Source: Mucilaginibacter psychrotolerans | GTDB lineage: Bacteria > Bacteroidota > Bacteroidia > Sphingobacteriales > Sphingobacteriaceae | Assembly (NCBI RefSeq): GCF_004519315.1 | Contig: NZ_SOZE01000042.1 | Span: 1 to 48,847 of the forward strand | Length of the DNA stretch: 48,847 bases | Reading direction: 5' to 3' | Part shown: in pieces, positions 40,098 to 48,670 of the stretch | Position numbering within the stretch: the stretch's first letter is position 1 | How the letters are laid out: every line of letters begins with the position of its first letter | The notes under the pieces: model-generated | The model's input: the letters and a program-made list of their open reading frames with translations, nothing else | Told to the model about the DNA's origin: nothing | The model's database searches: none | Translations under genes and position numbers: made by a program

Positions 40098-41192
40098 ATG
40101 GAAAACATCGACCCCCAACCTCAAAAACCCACTCCGCGCCCCAAACGCGAACTTACTTACATACAAAAAGTATGGCATACCGTAGGCATTGTAGCGCTGC
40201 TGGTAATCGTTGTGCTGATAGCCCGGGTAGCGTTCAACGTATTGCTGATGATACTGGCAGCAACCCTTATTGCCACCTATTTCCATGGCTTGGGCAATAT
40301 TATACAGCGCAAAACAAAATGGGGACGCAAACCGGCTATGGCTATATCGGTAGGCGGCTCGTTTGCTATAATAGCTGCACTGCTTTGGTTTATGGGTACA
40401 AAAATACAGTACCAGGTGGCCCAGCTTAGCCATTCGTTACCGGGCACTATCAACGCTGCCCGCGGCAAACTTGCCGAAACCCCGGTAGGCCAGCAGGTAC
40501 TCACCTATTTGGATGATAACTCCGGCAAGCTATTCGTAACCGCACAACAATTCTTTAGCACCAGTTTCGGGGTATTGGGCAATATATATATCATATTGTT
40601 TTTGGGGATATTTTTCACCGTCAGTCCTTCGGTTTACAAAGAGGGCTTTCTGATCATTATCCCGCCCGAGAAAAAAGAATTATGGCGCTGTATCATTGAC
40701 CGCATAAATGTTTCGCTTAAAGGCTGGCTAAAGGGCACACTGCTATCCATGGTTTTGATCACCATTATGCTGGTCATAGGCCTCAGTATCGTCAATATTC
40801 CAGCCGTGCTGGTGTTGGCACTGTTTGCCGGCATGCTCAAAATAATCCCCAACTTCGGCTCGATGGTGGCCATGATACCCGGCGTTTTGCTGGCCCTTAC
40901 GGTAAGCACCAACACGGCAATAGTAGTGGCGCTTATTTATATGGTATCGCAAACCATTGTAAGCAATATCGTAACGCCTATCATCCAGAACAAGATCATC
41001 AACCTGCCACCTGCGCTAACCATCATCAGTCAGGTAATTATGGGTACTTTATCCGGTGCGCTAGGCATCATATTATCGGTACCGTTGCTGGCCATCATCG
41101 TCATACTGGCAGATGAACTCTACGTGAAGAAAATAAACGAAGGCCAGCCAAAGCCCGAAGTAGATGCGAAGCAGGTGCCGCTGACGGATTGA
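40098..41192 (+). CDS. AI-2E family transporter (first)
   Basis: This 364-residue inner-membrane protein of the AI-2E / UPF0118 family begins with a Pro-rich tail, then has about seven to eight transmembrane helices. Conserved features are 'SLKGWLKGTLLSMVLITIML', 'ALFAGMLKIIPNFGSMVAMI' (usual family form a-l-l-n-x-I-P-y-x-G) and 'VTPIIQNKIINLPPALTIIS'. Family members were named for AI-2 export (TqsA), but others are Na+/H+ or unknown-substrate exporters. It lies 84 bp upstream of glyS on the same strand, with a separate promoter between them. Confidence 0.87.
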   Translation: MENIDPQPQKPTPRPKRELTYIQKVWHTVGIVALLVIVVLIARVAFNVLLMILAATLIATYFHGLGNIIQRKTKWGRKPAMAISVGGSFAIIAALLWFMGTKIQYQVAQLSHSLPGTINAARGKLAETPVGQQVLTYLDDNSGKLFVTAQQFFSTSFGVLGNIYIILFLGIFFTVSPSVYKEGFLIIIPPEKKELWRCIIDRINVSLKGWLKGTLLSMVLITIMLVIGLSIVNIPAVLVLALFAGMLKIIPNFGSMVAMIPGVLLALTVSTNTAIVVALIYMVSQTIVSNIVTPIIQNKIINLPPALTIISQVIMGTLSGALGIILSVPLLAIIVILADELYVKKINEGQPKPEVDAKQVPLTD

Positions 41193-41261
41193 AGGAAAGG
41201 GAATGATATCAATGGATAAAGGACTTTCGACTTAAGACTTTCCATCTTTCCTACTAAAAAC

Positions 41262-41269
41262 TATCTTTG
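41262..41269 (+). promoter_or_regulatory. glyS -7 promoter box (TATCTTTG)
   Basis: An exact TAnnTTTG match ends seven bases before the glyS ATG at 41277. As for trpA, the predicted start site falls at or next to the initiation codon. Confidence 0.65.
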
Positions 41270-41276
41270 CCCTATT

Positions 41277-42758
41277 ATGAGCAATTCAACCGACGAACTT
41301 TTCAAGAATGTGATATCGCACGCCAAAGAATATGGCTTTGTTTTTCAATCGAGCGAGATTTATGATGGCCTGAGTGCTGTTTACGATTACGGCCAAAACG
41401 GTGCCGAACTGAAGAACAACATCAAAACCTACTGGTGGAAAGCCATGGTGCAGATGCACGATAACATCGTAGGTATCGATTCGGCTATATTTATGCACCC
41501 CACCATCTGGAAAGCAAGCGGCCACGTAGACGGTTTTAGCGACCCGATGATTGATAATAAGGATAGCAACAAACGCTACCGCGCGGACCAATTACTGGAA
41601 GACCGTATAGCCAGGCTGGACGAAGAAGGTAAAACCAGCGAAGCAGAAGAGCTCCAGTTGGAGATGGACAATGCTTTGAAGGCGGAGAATCTGCCGCGCT
41701 TGAAAGAACTCATCATCGAACAGAATATTAAATGTCCTATCAGCAATACCGCTAACTGGACGGATGTACGCCAGTTTAACCTCATGTTCAGCACGCAGGT
41801 GGGCGCCATTGCCGATGAATCGGAAACCATTTACCTGCGCCCCGAAACAGCGCAGGGTATATTCGTGAATTACCTGAACGTGCAAAAATCGGGCAGGATG
41901 AAGATCCCTTTCGGTATTGCGCAGATTGGTAAAGCTTTCCGTAACGAAGTTATCGCCCGCCAGTTCATCATCCGCATGCGTGAGTTCGAACAGATGGAGA
42001 TGCAGTACTTTGTGCGCCCCGGCACACAAAAAGAATGGTTTGAGAAATGGAAGGCAGCCCGCTTGAAATGGCACCTTGCGCTAGGAACTGATGCTGCCAA
42101 ATACCGCTACCACGAGCATACTAAGCTGGCATTTTATGCTGATGCTGCTTATGATATCGAGTTCGACTTCCCATTCGGCTTTAAAGAGGTGGAAGGTATT
42201 CACAGCCGTACTAATTACGATTTAAGCCAACACGAGAAATTCTCGCGTAAGAAAATGCAATACTTCGACCCGGAGGTTGACCCGGAAACAGGCAAACCAT
42301 TCGGCAACTACATCCCTTACGTTATCGAAACCTCGATAGGCCTCGATAGGATGTTCCTGCTGACCATGATAAACGCCTTTGAAGAAGAAGACCTGAGCAC
42401 CGAGGAAAAACAGGATAGCCGTACCGTGCTGCGCCTGCACCCTTGCCTTGCACCGGTAAAAGCCGCCATTTTCCCGCTGACCAAAAAAGATGGCCTGCCC
42501 GAAAAGGCCCGCGAGATAATGGATAAGCTAAAGCTTGACTTCAACCTACAATACGAGGAGAAAGACGCTATTGGGAAACGTTACCGCCGCCAGGATGCCA
42601 TAGGTACGCCTTTCTGTATCACGGTAGATCATCAAACATTAGAAGACAATACCGTAACCATCCGCCACCGCGATAGCATGGCTCAGGAGCGCGTTGCAGC
42701 TGATGACCTGGAAAAAATTATAGGCGATTTGGTAAGCTGGAAGAATTTGCTGGGGTAA
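41277..42758 (+). CDS. glyS: Glycyl-tRNA synthetase (alpha2 type)
   Basis: This 493-residue class II synthetase charges tRNA-Gly. It is the single-chain dimeric form found in Bacteroidetes, archaea and eukaryotes rather than the E. coli alpha/beta form. 'FVFQSSEIYDGLSAVYDYG' opens the catalytic core. Motif 2 is 'GKAFRNEVIARQFIIRMREF' and motif 3 'IETSIGLDRMFLL'. The anticodon-binding domain begins near 'LRLHPCLAPVKAAIFPLT'. A terminator follows 38 bp after the stop. Confidence 0.97.
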   Translation: MSNSTDELFKNVISHAKEYGFVFQSSEIYDGLSAVYDYGQNGAELKNNIKTYWWKAMVQMHDNIVGIDSAIFMHPTIWKASGHVDGFSDPMIDNKDSNKRYRADQLLEDRIARLDEEGKTSEAEELQLEMDNALKAENLPRLKELIIEQNIKCPISNTANWTDVRQFNLMFSTQVGAIADESETIYLRPETAQGIFVNYLNVQKSGRMKIPFGIAQIGKAFRNEVIARQFIIRMREFEQMEMQYFVRPGTQKEWFEKWKAARLKWHLALGTDAAKYRYHEHTKLAFYADAAYDIEFDFPFGFKEVEGIHSRTNYDLSQHEKFSRKKMQYFDPEVDPETGKPFGNYIPYVIETSIGLDRMFLLTMINAFEEEDLSTEEKQDSRTVLRLHPCLAPVKAAIFPLTKKDGLPEKAREIMDKLKLDFNLQYEEKDAIGKRYRRQDAIGTPFCITVDHQTLEDNTVTIRHRDSMAQERVAADDLEKIIGDLVSWKNLLG

Positions 42759-42796
42759 ACACACTACCTCATTTTAGTAGACTATTGAAATACTTA

Positions 42797-42837
42797 AAGA
42801 GGCCGCATTATTCACATAATGGGCCTCTTCTTATTTT
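42797..42837 (+). terminator. glyS intrinsic terminator
   Basis: The outer stem AAGAGGCC / GGCCTCTT and inner ATTAT / ATAAT pairs close on a TCAC loop, followed by CTTATTTT. It separates glyS from the second AI-2E family gene. Confidence 0.85.
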
Positions 42838-42914
42838 AGCGCTATTTATAGCCAAGCCCCAAAACAATTGCCCTGCAATTTTGCTTTTCTGTGTAAATAT
42901 GCAATCATACTTAC

Positions 42915-44021
42915 ATGGCTATAAAAATTAAAGACCAACCTTTCTACGTACAGTCAACCGCAGTGCTGTTAGGATTGGTATTGCTGGTGTACATACTGGC
43001 TACCCTTACCGATATACTGGTACCACTGGCTTTTGCGGCCTTTTTGGCGGTATTGCTAAATCCGCTGGCCAACCGCCTGCAGCGTTATAAATTACCCCGC
43101 GCCGCAGCCATTGCTATTGCCATGGCGATAGCTATACTGGTTGTAGCTGCTGTATTTTATTTCTTATCCACCCAAATGATACAGTTCGGTGATTCGCTGC
43201 CCATGCTGAAGAAGAAGTTTGGCGAGATATCCCTAAACTTAAAAGACTGGATACAAGGCACCTTCGGCGTAGCCGTTGCCAAGCAAGACCAAATGGTAAA
43301 AGAAGCCCTGGGCAATAGCCAGGCCATGGTTGGCAAAACCCTGGGCGGATTGATAGGTACCCTGGGCATCGTATTCTTGCTCCCGGTTTACATTTTCTTC
43401 CTGCTGCTTTACAAGCCGCTTATTCTCAATTTTCTGTTTGAGGTATTTGCCGAAGAAAATTCCAAAAAGGTTAGCGAAGTGTTAAGCGAAACCAAAGGGG
43501 CCATACAAAGCTATATTGTGGGTCTGCTTATTGAGATGGTCATAGTAGCTGCCATGAACTCGGGTGCACTATTGCTTCTGGGCGTAAAATACGGCATTCT
43601 GATAGGCTGCATTGGTGCCATTCTTAACCTTATACCCTACCTGGGTGGTATTATAGCTATTGCGTTGCCTGTGTTGATGGCTACCGTTACCAAAGACGGT
43701 TACTCCACACAATTGGGGGTTATCGTCGCCTACATCGTTATACAATTTATAGATAACAATGTATTGGTACCACGCATCGTATCGTCAAAAGTGCAGATAA
43801 ACGCGCTGATGTCTATCGTCGTAGTATTGCTGGGTAACCAGCTTTGGGGCATCTCGGGTATGTTTTTATCCATACCCTTCGTGGCCGTGCTCAAAATAAT
43901 CTTCGACCGTATAGACGACCTTAAACCCTGGGGCAAACTGCTTGGCGATAACATCCCCACCCGCCATATTGGCGAACGCTGGGGAAACCGCCGAAAGAAA
44001 GCCGTAGGCGTTAGTGAGTAG
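42915..44021 (+). CDS. AI-2E family transporter (second)
   Basis: This 368-residue polytopic membrane protein belongs to the same family as the gene at 40098 but is clearly diverged. Helices begin at 'STAVLLGLVLLVYILATLTD'. Family marks are 'AIQSYIVGLLIEMVIVAAMN', 'IGCIGAILNLIPYLGGIIAI' and 'FIDNNVLVPRIVSSKVQINA'. The loop after helix 3 carries 'LKKKFGEISLNLKDWIQGTF'. The closest-looking family form is a general exporter; substrate is unknown. It ends in a palindromic intergenic repeat. Confidence 0.88.
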   Translation: MAIKIKDQPFYVQSTAVLLGLVLLVYILATLTDILVPLAFAAFLAVLLNPLANRLQRYKLPRAAAIAIAMAIAILVVAAVFYFLSTQMIQFGDSLPMLKKKFGEISLNLKDWIQGTFGVAVAKQDQMVKEALGNSQAMVGKTLGGLIGTLGIVFLLPVYIFFLLLYKPLILNFLFEVFAEENSKKVSEVLSETKGAIQSYIVGLLIEMVIVAAMNSGALLLLGVKYGILIGCIGAILNLIPYLGGIIAIALPVLMATVTKDGYSTQLGVIVAYIVIQFIDNNVLVPRIVSSKVQINALMSIVVVLLGNQLWGISGMFLSIPFVAVLKIIFDRIDDLKPWGKLLGDNIPTRHIGERWGNRRKKAVGVSE

Positions 44022-44104
44022 TCGATAGTCGATGGTCCATAGTCCATAGTATTTCGGGGGCAAACAACTATTAACCATGGACCATCGACTATAGGCTATC
44101 GACT
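44022..44104. repeat. Large imperfect palindrome between convergent genes
   Basis: TAGTCGATAGTCGATGGTCC and following bases pair with GGACCATCGACTATAGGC and TATCGACTA on the right. The arms are about 32 bp with small bulges around an ATTTCGGGGGCAAAC loop. It sits between the AI-2E family gene (+) and the M16 gene (-) and could terminate both. Its shape is that of the AGTCGATAGTC intergenic repeats known in this phylum. Confidence 0.7.
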
Positions 44105-45440
44105 AATGGCTAACCGGGCTTCCGCCTTTATTTAGCGTGCCGTTGGTGAATAGTAAGGGATTAACCTTTTTAGGGTCGCCCTGGTAAACCCACACAATAT
44201 TGCCGATGTATTTGCGGAAGGCATTGGTTATATCCTCGGGCTTAAGTTTCTTGATATCATCTACCAACGTAATCGAGCGTTTCCAGTTATTATGCAGCAC
44301 CTCGTTGTTTACCAATGATGTCGCCTGCGCCTGGTTGGTTTCGTTTTTATAATAGAATCCGGTAAGGTAGGTTACCTTCATATCGGCAACCTCATCTGCC
44401 CTAAAGCCCTGCGTTTTTATCTTATCAACCAGTTTATCAAAAACGGCGATGTATTTATCGGGCTGGGTGGTTGAAACAGAAAACTTCGCTACCGCGGTAT
44501 TACCCACGCTGAACCATGCGCTTGGCGCGTAAGACAAGCCGTTGTTGGTGCGCACCTCTAAAAAGTGTCTGTCGGCAAATATGCGCATGGCCACGTTAAA
44601 GGCATTAAAATCGGGCGTGCCTGGTGCCGGGCCGCTACTAATGCCTTCAACATAATTGGTTGCCAAATCGCGCTTTTCGGAAGAGAAGGTATTTTTATAC
44701 GACCTGAAAAACGATTTCTTCGCTTCGAACGGAACGCCTTGCTTAACACCGGCCAGCATAGCCGCTACCCTCGCTTCAATATCGGCCTGCGGCAAATCGG
44801 CCACTACAATAATCACCATGCGCGACTTGGTGAGAACGCTCTGGTAGTACTTTTTGGTTTCGGCAGCGGTAAGTTTGCTCAGGATAGCTACCGTGCCATC
44901 CGGGTCTTTAGCATAATCGCGGCCGGCAAAGGCCACTTTATCCGCATATTTGTCTATCGCGCCATCCGGGTCGGCATCATTTGATTTCAGGGTGCTTATC
45001 GCGTCCTGTTTTATCCGTTCAAACTCCTTAACGTCGAAAGCAGGCTGTGTAATAGCCTCGGCGTATAAAGGCCAAACGGTCTCAAAATCGCTTTTGATGC
45101 AATTCATTCGAATGATGGCGTATTCTTTAGTATCGAAACCCCATACTTCGGCACTTACCTTATCCAGGGCGTTCTTAAAGCTATTCTTATCGTGTTTTGA
45201 GGTACCGCACTCGGTAAGCGCGTTAATGGCCATACCCTCTATACCCATTCTTTCGGCAGGGTAATTTTGCACGCCGCCTTTTATTACAGTTTGTATCTCT
45301 ACTATATCATTGCCGCTAGGCTGCACAATTACTTTGACGCCACTTACAATGGTTTCGTAAGGTTTCAGCTGGGCGATTGCTGTGCCCGTGCTGCAAACTA
45401 CAGCTAATACAAGCAGCGCAAATAAGTTTCTCTTTTTCAT
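44103..45440 (-). CDS. M16 family protein, zinc-site-less partner subunit
   Basis: This 445-residue exported protein (signal MKKRNLFALLVLAVVCSTGT..IAQ) has the M16 two-domain fold but no HxxEH; the equivalent region reads 'MGIEGMAINALTECGTSKH'. It keeps the substrate-binding 'RTNNGLSYAPSAWFSVG' (Arg/Tyr pair) of the C-terminal-type half. It follows the active M16 gene by 18 bp in one operon. Such pairs form heterodimers in which one chain carries zinc and the other helps bind substrate. Confidence 0.86.
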   Translation of the reverse strand: MKKRNLFALLVLAVVCSTGTAIAQLKPYETIVSGVKVIVQPSGNDIVEIQTVIKGGVQNYPAERMGIEGMAINALTECGTSKHDKNSFKNALDKVSAEVWGFDTKEYAIIRMNCIKSDFETVWPLYAEAITQPAFDVKEFERIKQDAISTLKSNDADPDGAIDKYADKVAFAGRDYAKDPDGTVAILSKLTAAETKKYYQSVLTKSRMVIIVVADLPQADIEARVAAMLAGVKQGVPFEAKKSFFRSYKNTFSSEKRDLATNYVEGISSGPAPGTPDFNAFNVAMRIFADRHFLEVRTNNGLSYAPSAWFSVGNTAVAKFSVSTTQPDKYIAVFDKLVDKIKTQGFRADEVADMKVTYLTGFYYKNETNQAQATSLVNNEVLHNNWKRSITLVDDIKKLKPEDITNAFRKYIGNIVWVYQGDPKKVNPLLFTNGTLNKGGSPVSH

Positions 45441-45458
45441 TTCGGATATTTTTAAAGG

Positions 45459-46841
45459 TTATTTGGCCACAACGAAAAACGTTTTGGCATCACTTTGCTT
45501 GCTCATTTCGGGGTTGATAATCAGGCCGGCTATTGATGGTTTGCCGGTGATATACGTGCTCACGTATTTGGCAATATCGGCCCGGCTTACCTTTTGGTAA
45601 TTATCCGTAAGGTCGGTAAAGTAATTGAGCGAGGTGCTGCACCATTGGAAGCTTAGCTGACTGGGCAGGCTGGATGGTTTTTCGGTTTCGCGGCTGTGGT
45701 TGCGCAGCAAAATGGCCTTAGCATCGTTCAATTGCTCATCGGTATAATAATCAGGATTGCTCCATTGGCTTACCTGGGCCTGCAACACCTGGTAGCATTC
45801 TTTTAATTTGTTGGGATTTGGCACAACGAACAAGCTTACTGCCCCTGTGTAATGGCTGGTTGCATAGTTTAGCCCAACAGATGATGCCAGGCCCTTATCA
45901 ACCAGTGCCTGTTGTAGTTTAGACGAATTAAGCCCTGCTATCGTAGAGAAAACATCTGCAGCAACGGTACCTGCCGAATCGGTCATGAAAGCGGGCCCTT
46001 GCCAGGACAACATCATATAAGGCGTTTGGGCTATGGTGCTTTCTTTTACAAATGCCTCGCTTTTGAGGATGGGGGTAAAAGCAGGTATAGGATACTTTTC
46101 TAAGGGGTTAAAACCGCTGCTTGCCCAGTCACCAAAAACCCCTTCTGCCTGCTTAAAGGCATCTTCGTGTTTCACGTCGCCGCAAATAATAAGGAGGCTA
46201 TTGTTGGGATAGTAATACCTGTCCTTAATGGTCATCATTTTGGCAGGCGTGGCGGTATTGATTACCTCGTGTATACCAATCGGCATCTTGCGGGTGATCA
46301 AATCGCCCCACATCAGTTTGCTCACATCAAAATATAACTGAAAGTAAGGGCTGCTTTCGTTCCGCTGGAACTCACCATCTACCACCGGGCGCTCTTTAGC
46401 CATGTCTTCTTCCCGGTAAATAGGGAAACGGATGGCGGCGTTCATCAGCCTCAACACACCGTTAAGGCTATCTCTGTTAGCAGTAAAATAATAGTTTACG
46501 CGTTCGTTGCCAGTGGTACCGTTCCAAATATCCCCAAGCTCTTTAGTTCGTTTCAGAAACTTCTCTTGGTCGGGATAATCCTTGTTAGCCTTAAAAAACA
46601 TGTGTTCGAACAGGTGAGAGAGGCCGCTGTACTCAGGGCCTTCGGTGTAGGCACCGTTCTTAACGGCTATCTCTACAGTAGCCAGGGGCACCTTGGCGTT
46701 TTCTATCACCACCACTTCGAGGCCGTTGGGTAGTTTTTTCCAGAAATAACCCTGGGGCAATCGCGGTTGGGCTACCGCGCAGAGGGTACAAAGCAATGCA
46801 GCTGTACCCAATACAATTTGTTTGGTAAATTTTGAAGCCAT
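45459..46841 (-). CDS. M16 family zinc metallopeptidase
   Basis: This 460-residue exported peptidase starts at ATG 46841, chosen over 46877 because it opens the signal peptide (MASKFTKQIVLGTAALLCTL..AVAQ). The inverzincin motif HLFEH is at 76-80 in 'YSGLSHLFEHMFFKANKDYP'. A downstream Glu in 'VVDGEFQRNES' is the likely third zinc ligand. It pairs with the zinc-less M16 protein immediately downstream. Together they probably degrade oligopeptides in the periplasm. Confidence 0.9.
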   Translation of the reverse strand: MASKFTKQIVLGTAALLCTLCAVAQPRLPQGYFWKKLPNGLEVVVIENAKVPLATVEIAVKNGAYTEGPEYSGLSHLFEHMFFKANKDYPDQEKFLKRTKELGDIWNGTTGNERVNYYFTANRDSLNGVLRLMNAAIRFPIYREEDMAKERPVVDGEFQRNESSPYFQLYFDVSKLMWGDLITRKMPIGIHEVINTATPAKMMTIKDRYYYPNNSLLIICGDVKHEDAFKQAEGVFGDWASSGFNPLEKYPIPAFTPILKSEAFVKESTIAQTPYMMLSWQGPAFMTDSAGTVAADVFSTIAGLNSSKLQQALVDKGLASSVGLNYATSHYTGAVSLFVVPNPNKLKECYQVLQAQVSQWSNPDYYTDEQLNDAKAILLRNHSRETEKPSSLPSQLSFQWCSTSLNYFTDLTDNYQKVSRADIAKYVSTYITGKPSIAGLIINPEMSKQSDAKTFFVVAK

Positions 46842-46902
46842 ATTTATGGTAGATTGTAAACCATAAATATATTGCATTAAGTTGAAACTTAACCTTTAGT
46901 TA

Positions 46903-47490
46903 TCATTTAAATTTCAGGGCTACCTTTTTGCCCGATACGCCTTCCAAAAATGGTTGGAATATCAACCTGGCATTTTCCTGCGCCTTGCTCAGCAAATTCA
47001 ATTCGCCGGCGGTAGTGAGCATTTTCTTCTCGGCAATTTTGTACACATCCTCCACCATGATTTTAGCCTTATCGGCAAACCACACACCCGATACATCATA
47101 CACCTGTGATTTTTGATGATCGAGCTTTACATAGCAAATTTCGGGCTTTGGCAGGGTTAGCCAAACGCTATCCGGCGACTGCACGATGTCTTCTTTCTTC
47201 ACTTTGGTAAGATCGATGCAGGCCGTTACCTCCCCCACCGCTACGAACAGCACACGTTCATCAGGCAGTATTGGGTGCACTTCCTTTCTCTCTACCACGT
47301 CTTTCATGGAATATTTTACCAGCTCCAGCTTGCCCATAGCCGTAATTTTTGATACCATGATATCCTCGGTTACCACGGTGCGCGTAGCAAATCGCCCTTT
47401 GATATAAAAAAACAGGAAGATTGAGGAGGCAATAATCACCAGGTAAAATACTAGGGTGATGGAGATGCGGGGACGTGAGGTATTAAGCAT
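46903..47490 (-). CDS. DUF4230 membrane-anchored protein
   Basis: This 195-residue protein has one N-terminal transmembrane helix ('ITLVFYLVIIASSIFLFFYI'), then a DUF4230-like domain: 'VTEDIMVSKITAMGKLELVK', 'VLFVAVGEVTACIDLTKV', 'SVWLTLPKPEICYVKLDHQK'. It faces the periplasm. Function of the family is unknown. It lies 61 bp upstream of the M16 pair on the same strand and may belong to that transcript. Confidence 0.82.
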   Translation of the reverse strand: MLNTSRPRISITLVFYLVIIASSIFLFFYIKGRFATRTVVTEDIMVSKITAMGKLELVKYSMKDVVERKEVHPILPDERVLFVAVGEVTACIDLTKVKKEDIVQSPDSVWLTLPKPEICYVKLDHQKSQVYDVSGVWFADKAKIMVEDVYKIAEKKMLTTAGELNLLSKAQENARLIFQPFLEGVSGKKVALKFK

Positions 47491-47521
47491 GTAAAGAGTA
47501 CAAAATACAGCGGGTTTTGTT

Positions 47522-47529
47522 TAAGTTTG
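47522..47529 (+). promoter_or_regulatory. -7 promoter box (TAAGTTTG)
   Basis: An exact TAnnTTTG match lies 24 bp before the ATG at 47554. It serves the secreted hypothetical gene and lies just outside the divergent DUF4230 gene. Confidence 0.5.
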
Positions 47530-47553
47530 AGATAACATACACGTTGCCAAAAC

Positions 47554-48207
47554 ATGAAGTTTTACCGATTATTGATTTGCTTTGGTATGTTGATGGCAAC
47601 CGCCAACATCGCATGTGCTCAAACCATCGCACAAGACGCTCCCCTCACCAAAAAGTTCTTCAAAAAATTAAAAAAGGATCGAGTTGACACCATTCTTGTT
47701 TATGCAAAAGGTTGCATCGGTTGCGAACGAATATTTCCTAAAGACTCGACAACGGGAGCCCGCTATATTTGCGATGCACCTTACGGTGCAATTGACGTTT
47801 ACTTTATATGGAAAAGTAAGGCAACAAGTTATATTAAGCGGTTCGACTATTGTTCGTCTTTCAAGCCAATCCAACTCAATAATTTTCCAGACAGTATTCT
47901 AAATTATTACACCAACAACTCATCACTATGGAAAGAAGAGAAGCATTTTTGGAAGGATTATAAAAAGTTATCTACGATTGAAAAATTCGGTTTAATCCCC
48001 CCCGGCCCGGTGCATTATAGCTTTCAGAGACTATATTTTAATGGATACGAATTTCTTGTAAAAAACTATTACACGAAGACTAATAAGAATACTTTCCCTT
48101 GGGAGGAAAAGCAGCGTGAATGGGCAGCGTCTGTATCAAGTTTTCTGAAGAATAATCACTTTCAGTGGGAATTGGATGACACCTATAAACACGAAGGGAA
48201 CAAATAG
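47554..48207 (+). CDS. Secreted hypothetical protein with CxxC
   Basis: This 217-residue protein has a signal peptide (MKFYRLLICFGMLMATANIA, cleaved near ACA-QT). The mature part has 'VDTILVYAKGCIGCERIFPK', a CxxC pair in a strand-loop context that loosely recalls thioredoxin-like folds. It then has Cys in 'YICDAP' and 'FDYCSSFKP' and an aromatic, charged C-terminus. I recognise no family. The stop codon lies inside a hairpin shared with the convergent OsmC gene. Confidence 0.66.
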   Translation: MKFYRLLICFGMLMATANIACAQTIAQDAPLTKKFFKKLKKDRVDTILVYAKGCIGCERIFPKDSTTGARYICDAPYGAIDVYFIWKSKATSYIKRFDYCSSFKPIQLNNFPDSILNYYTNNSSLWKEEKHFWKDYKKLSTIEKFGLIPPGPVHYSFQRLYFNGYEFLVKNYYTKTNKNTFPWEEKQREWAASVSSFLKNNHFQWELDDTYKHEGNK

Positions 48208-48226
48208 TGTTATTTGCCCCCTTCGT
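48192..48226. terminator. Bidirectional hairpin at the stop of the secreted protein gene
   Basis: CGAAGGG and CAAATA pair with TATTTG and CCCTTCG, with two mismatched bases and a small loop. The stem spans the TAG stop. It lies between convergent genes; T tracts are poor. Confidence 0.55.
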
Positions 48227-48250
48227 CAAGAAATATGGATGTTAACCCAC

Positions 48251-48670
48251 TTATGCGTAAGTAACGTTCAGCGTAATAGGCACGCTCAATGCTTTAGATA
48301 CGATACAGCCCGACTTCGCGCCTTCGGCAACTTCTTTAAATTTTGCCTCGTCCACACCATCTATTACCGAAGCTTTCAGTTCCAGGTGAATGCCTTTTAT
48401 TTCCAGTGCCTGCATATCCAAATCCAGGATAGCGTCGGTAGTTAAATCGCCGGGGGTGATGCCTGCTTGCGATAAAGCTGCGCCAACCGCCATGGTAAAG
48501 CAGCCTGCGTGTGCTGCAGCTATCAATTCTTCGGGGTTGGTACCTATGCCATCGGCAAAGCGGGTTTTGAATGAATATTGTGTTTTGTTAAGGATGGTGC
48601 TTTGGGTGGTAATTTCGCCCTGACCTGCTTGCAGGGTGCCGTTCCAATGTGCATTTGCTGTGCGTTTCAT
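48251..48670 (-). CDS. OsmC family organic hydroperoxide peroxidase
   Basis: This 139-residue protein reduces organic peroxides using two cysteines, C57 in 'AAHAGCFTMAVG' and C122 in 'AKSGCIVSKAL'. The family Arg (R37 in 'KTRFADGIGTNPEELI') and Glu (E47/E48) are in place. Size fits the OsmC rather than Ohr branch, and 'MKRTANAHWNGTLQAGQG' is the usual OsmC beginning. The upstream region (48671-48847) has a one-mismatch TACATTCG box near 48694-48701 and nothing else of note. Confidence 0.92.
   Translation of the reverse strand: MKRTANAHWNGTLQAGQGEITTQSTILNKTQYSFKTRFADGIGTNPEELIAAAHAGCFTMAVGAALSQAGITPGDLTTDAILDLDMQALEIKGIHLELKASVIDGVDEAKFKEVAEGAKSGCIVSKALSVPITLNVTYA

Noticed and set aside
40098..44021. 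AI-2 quorum-sensing locus
   Set aside because: The family name is historical. No luxS or lsr genes are in the window.
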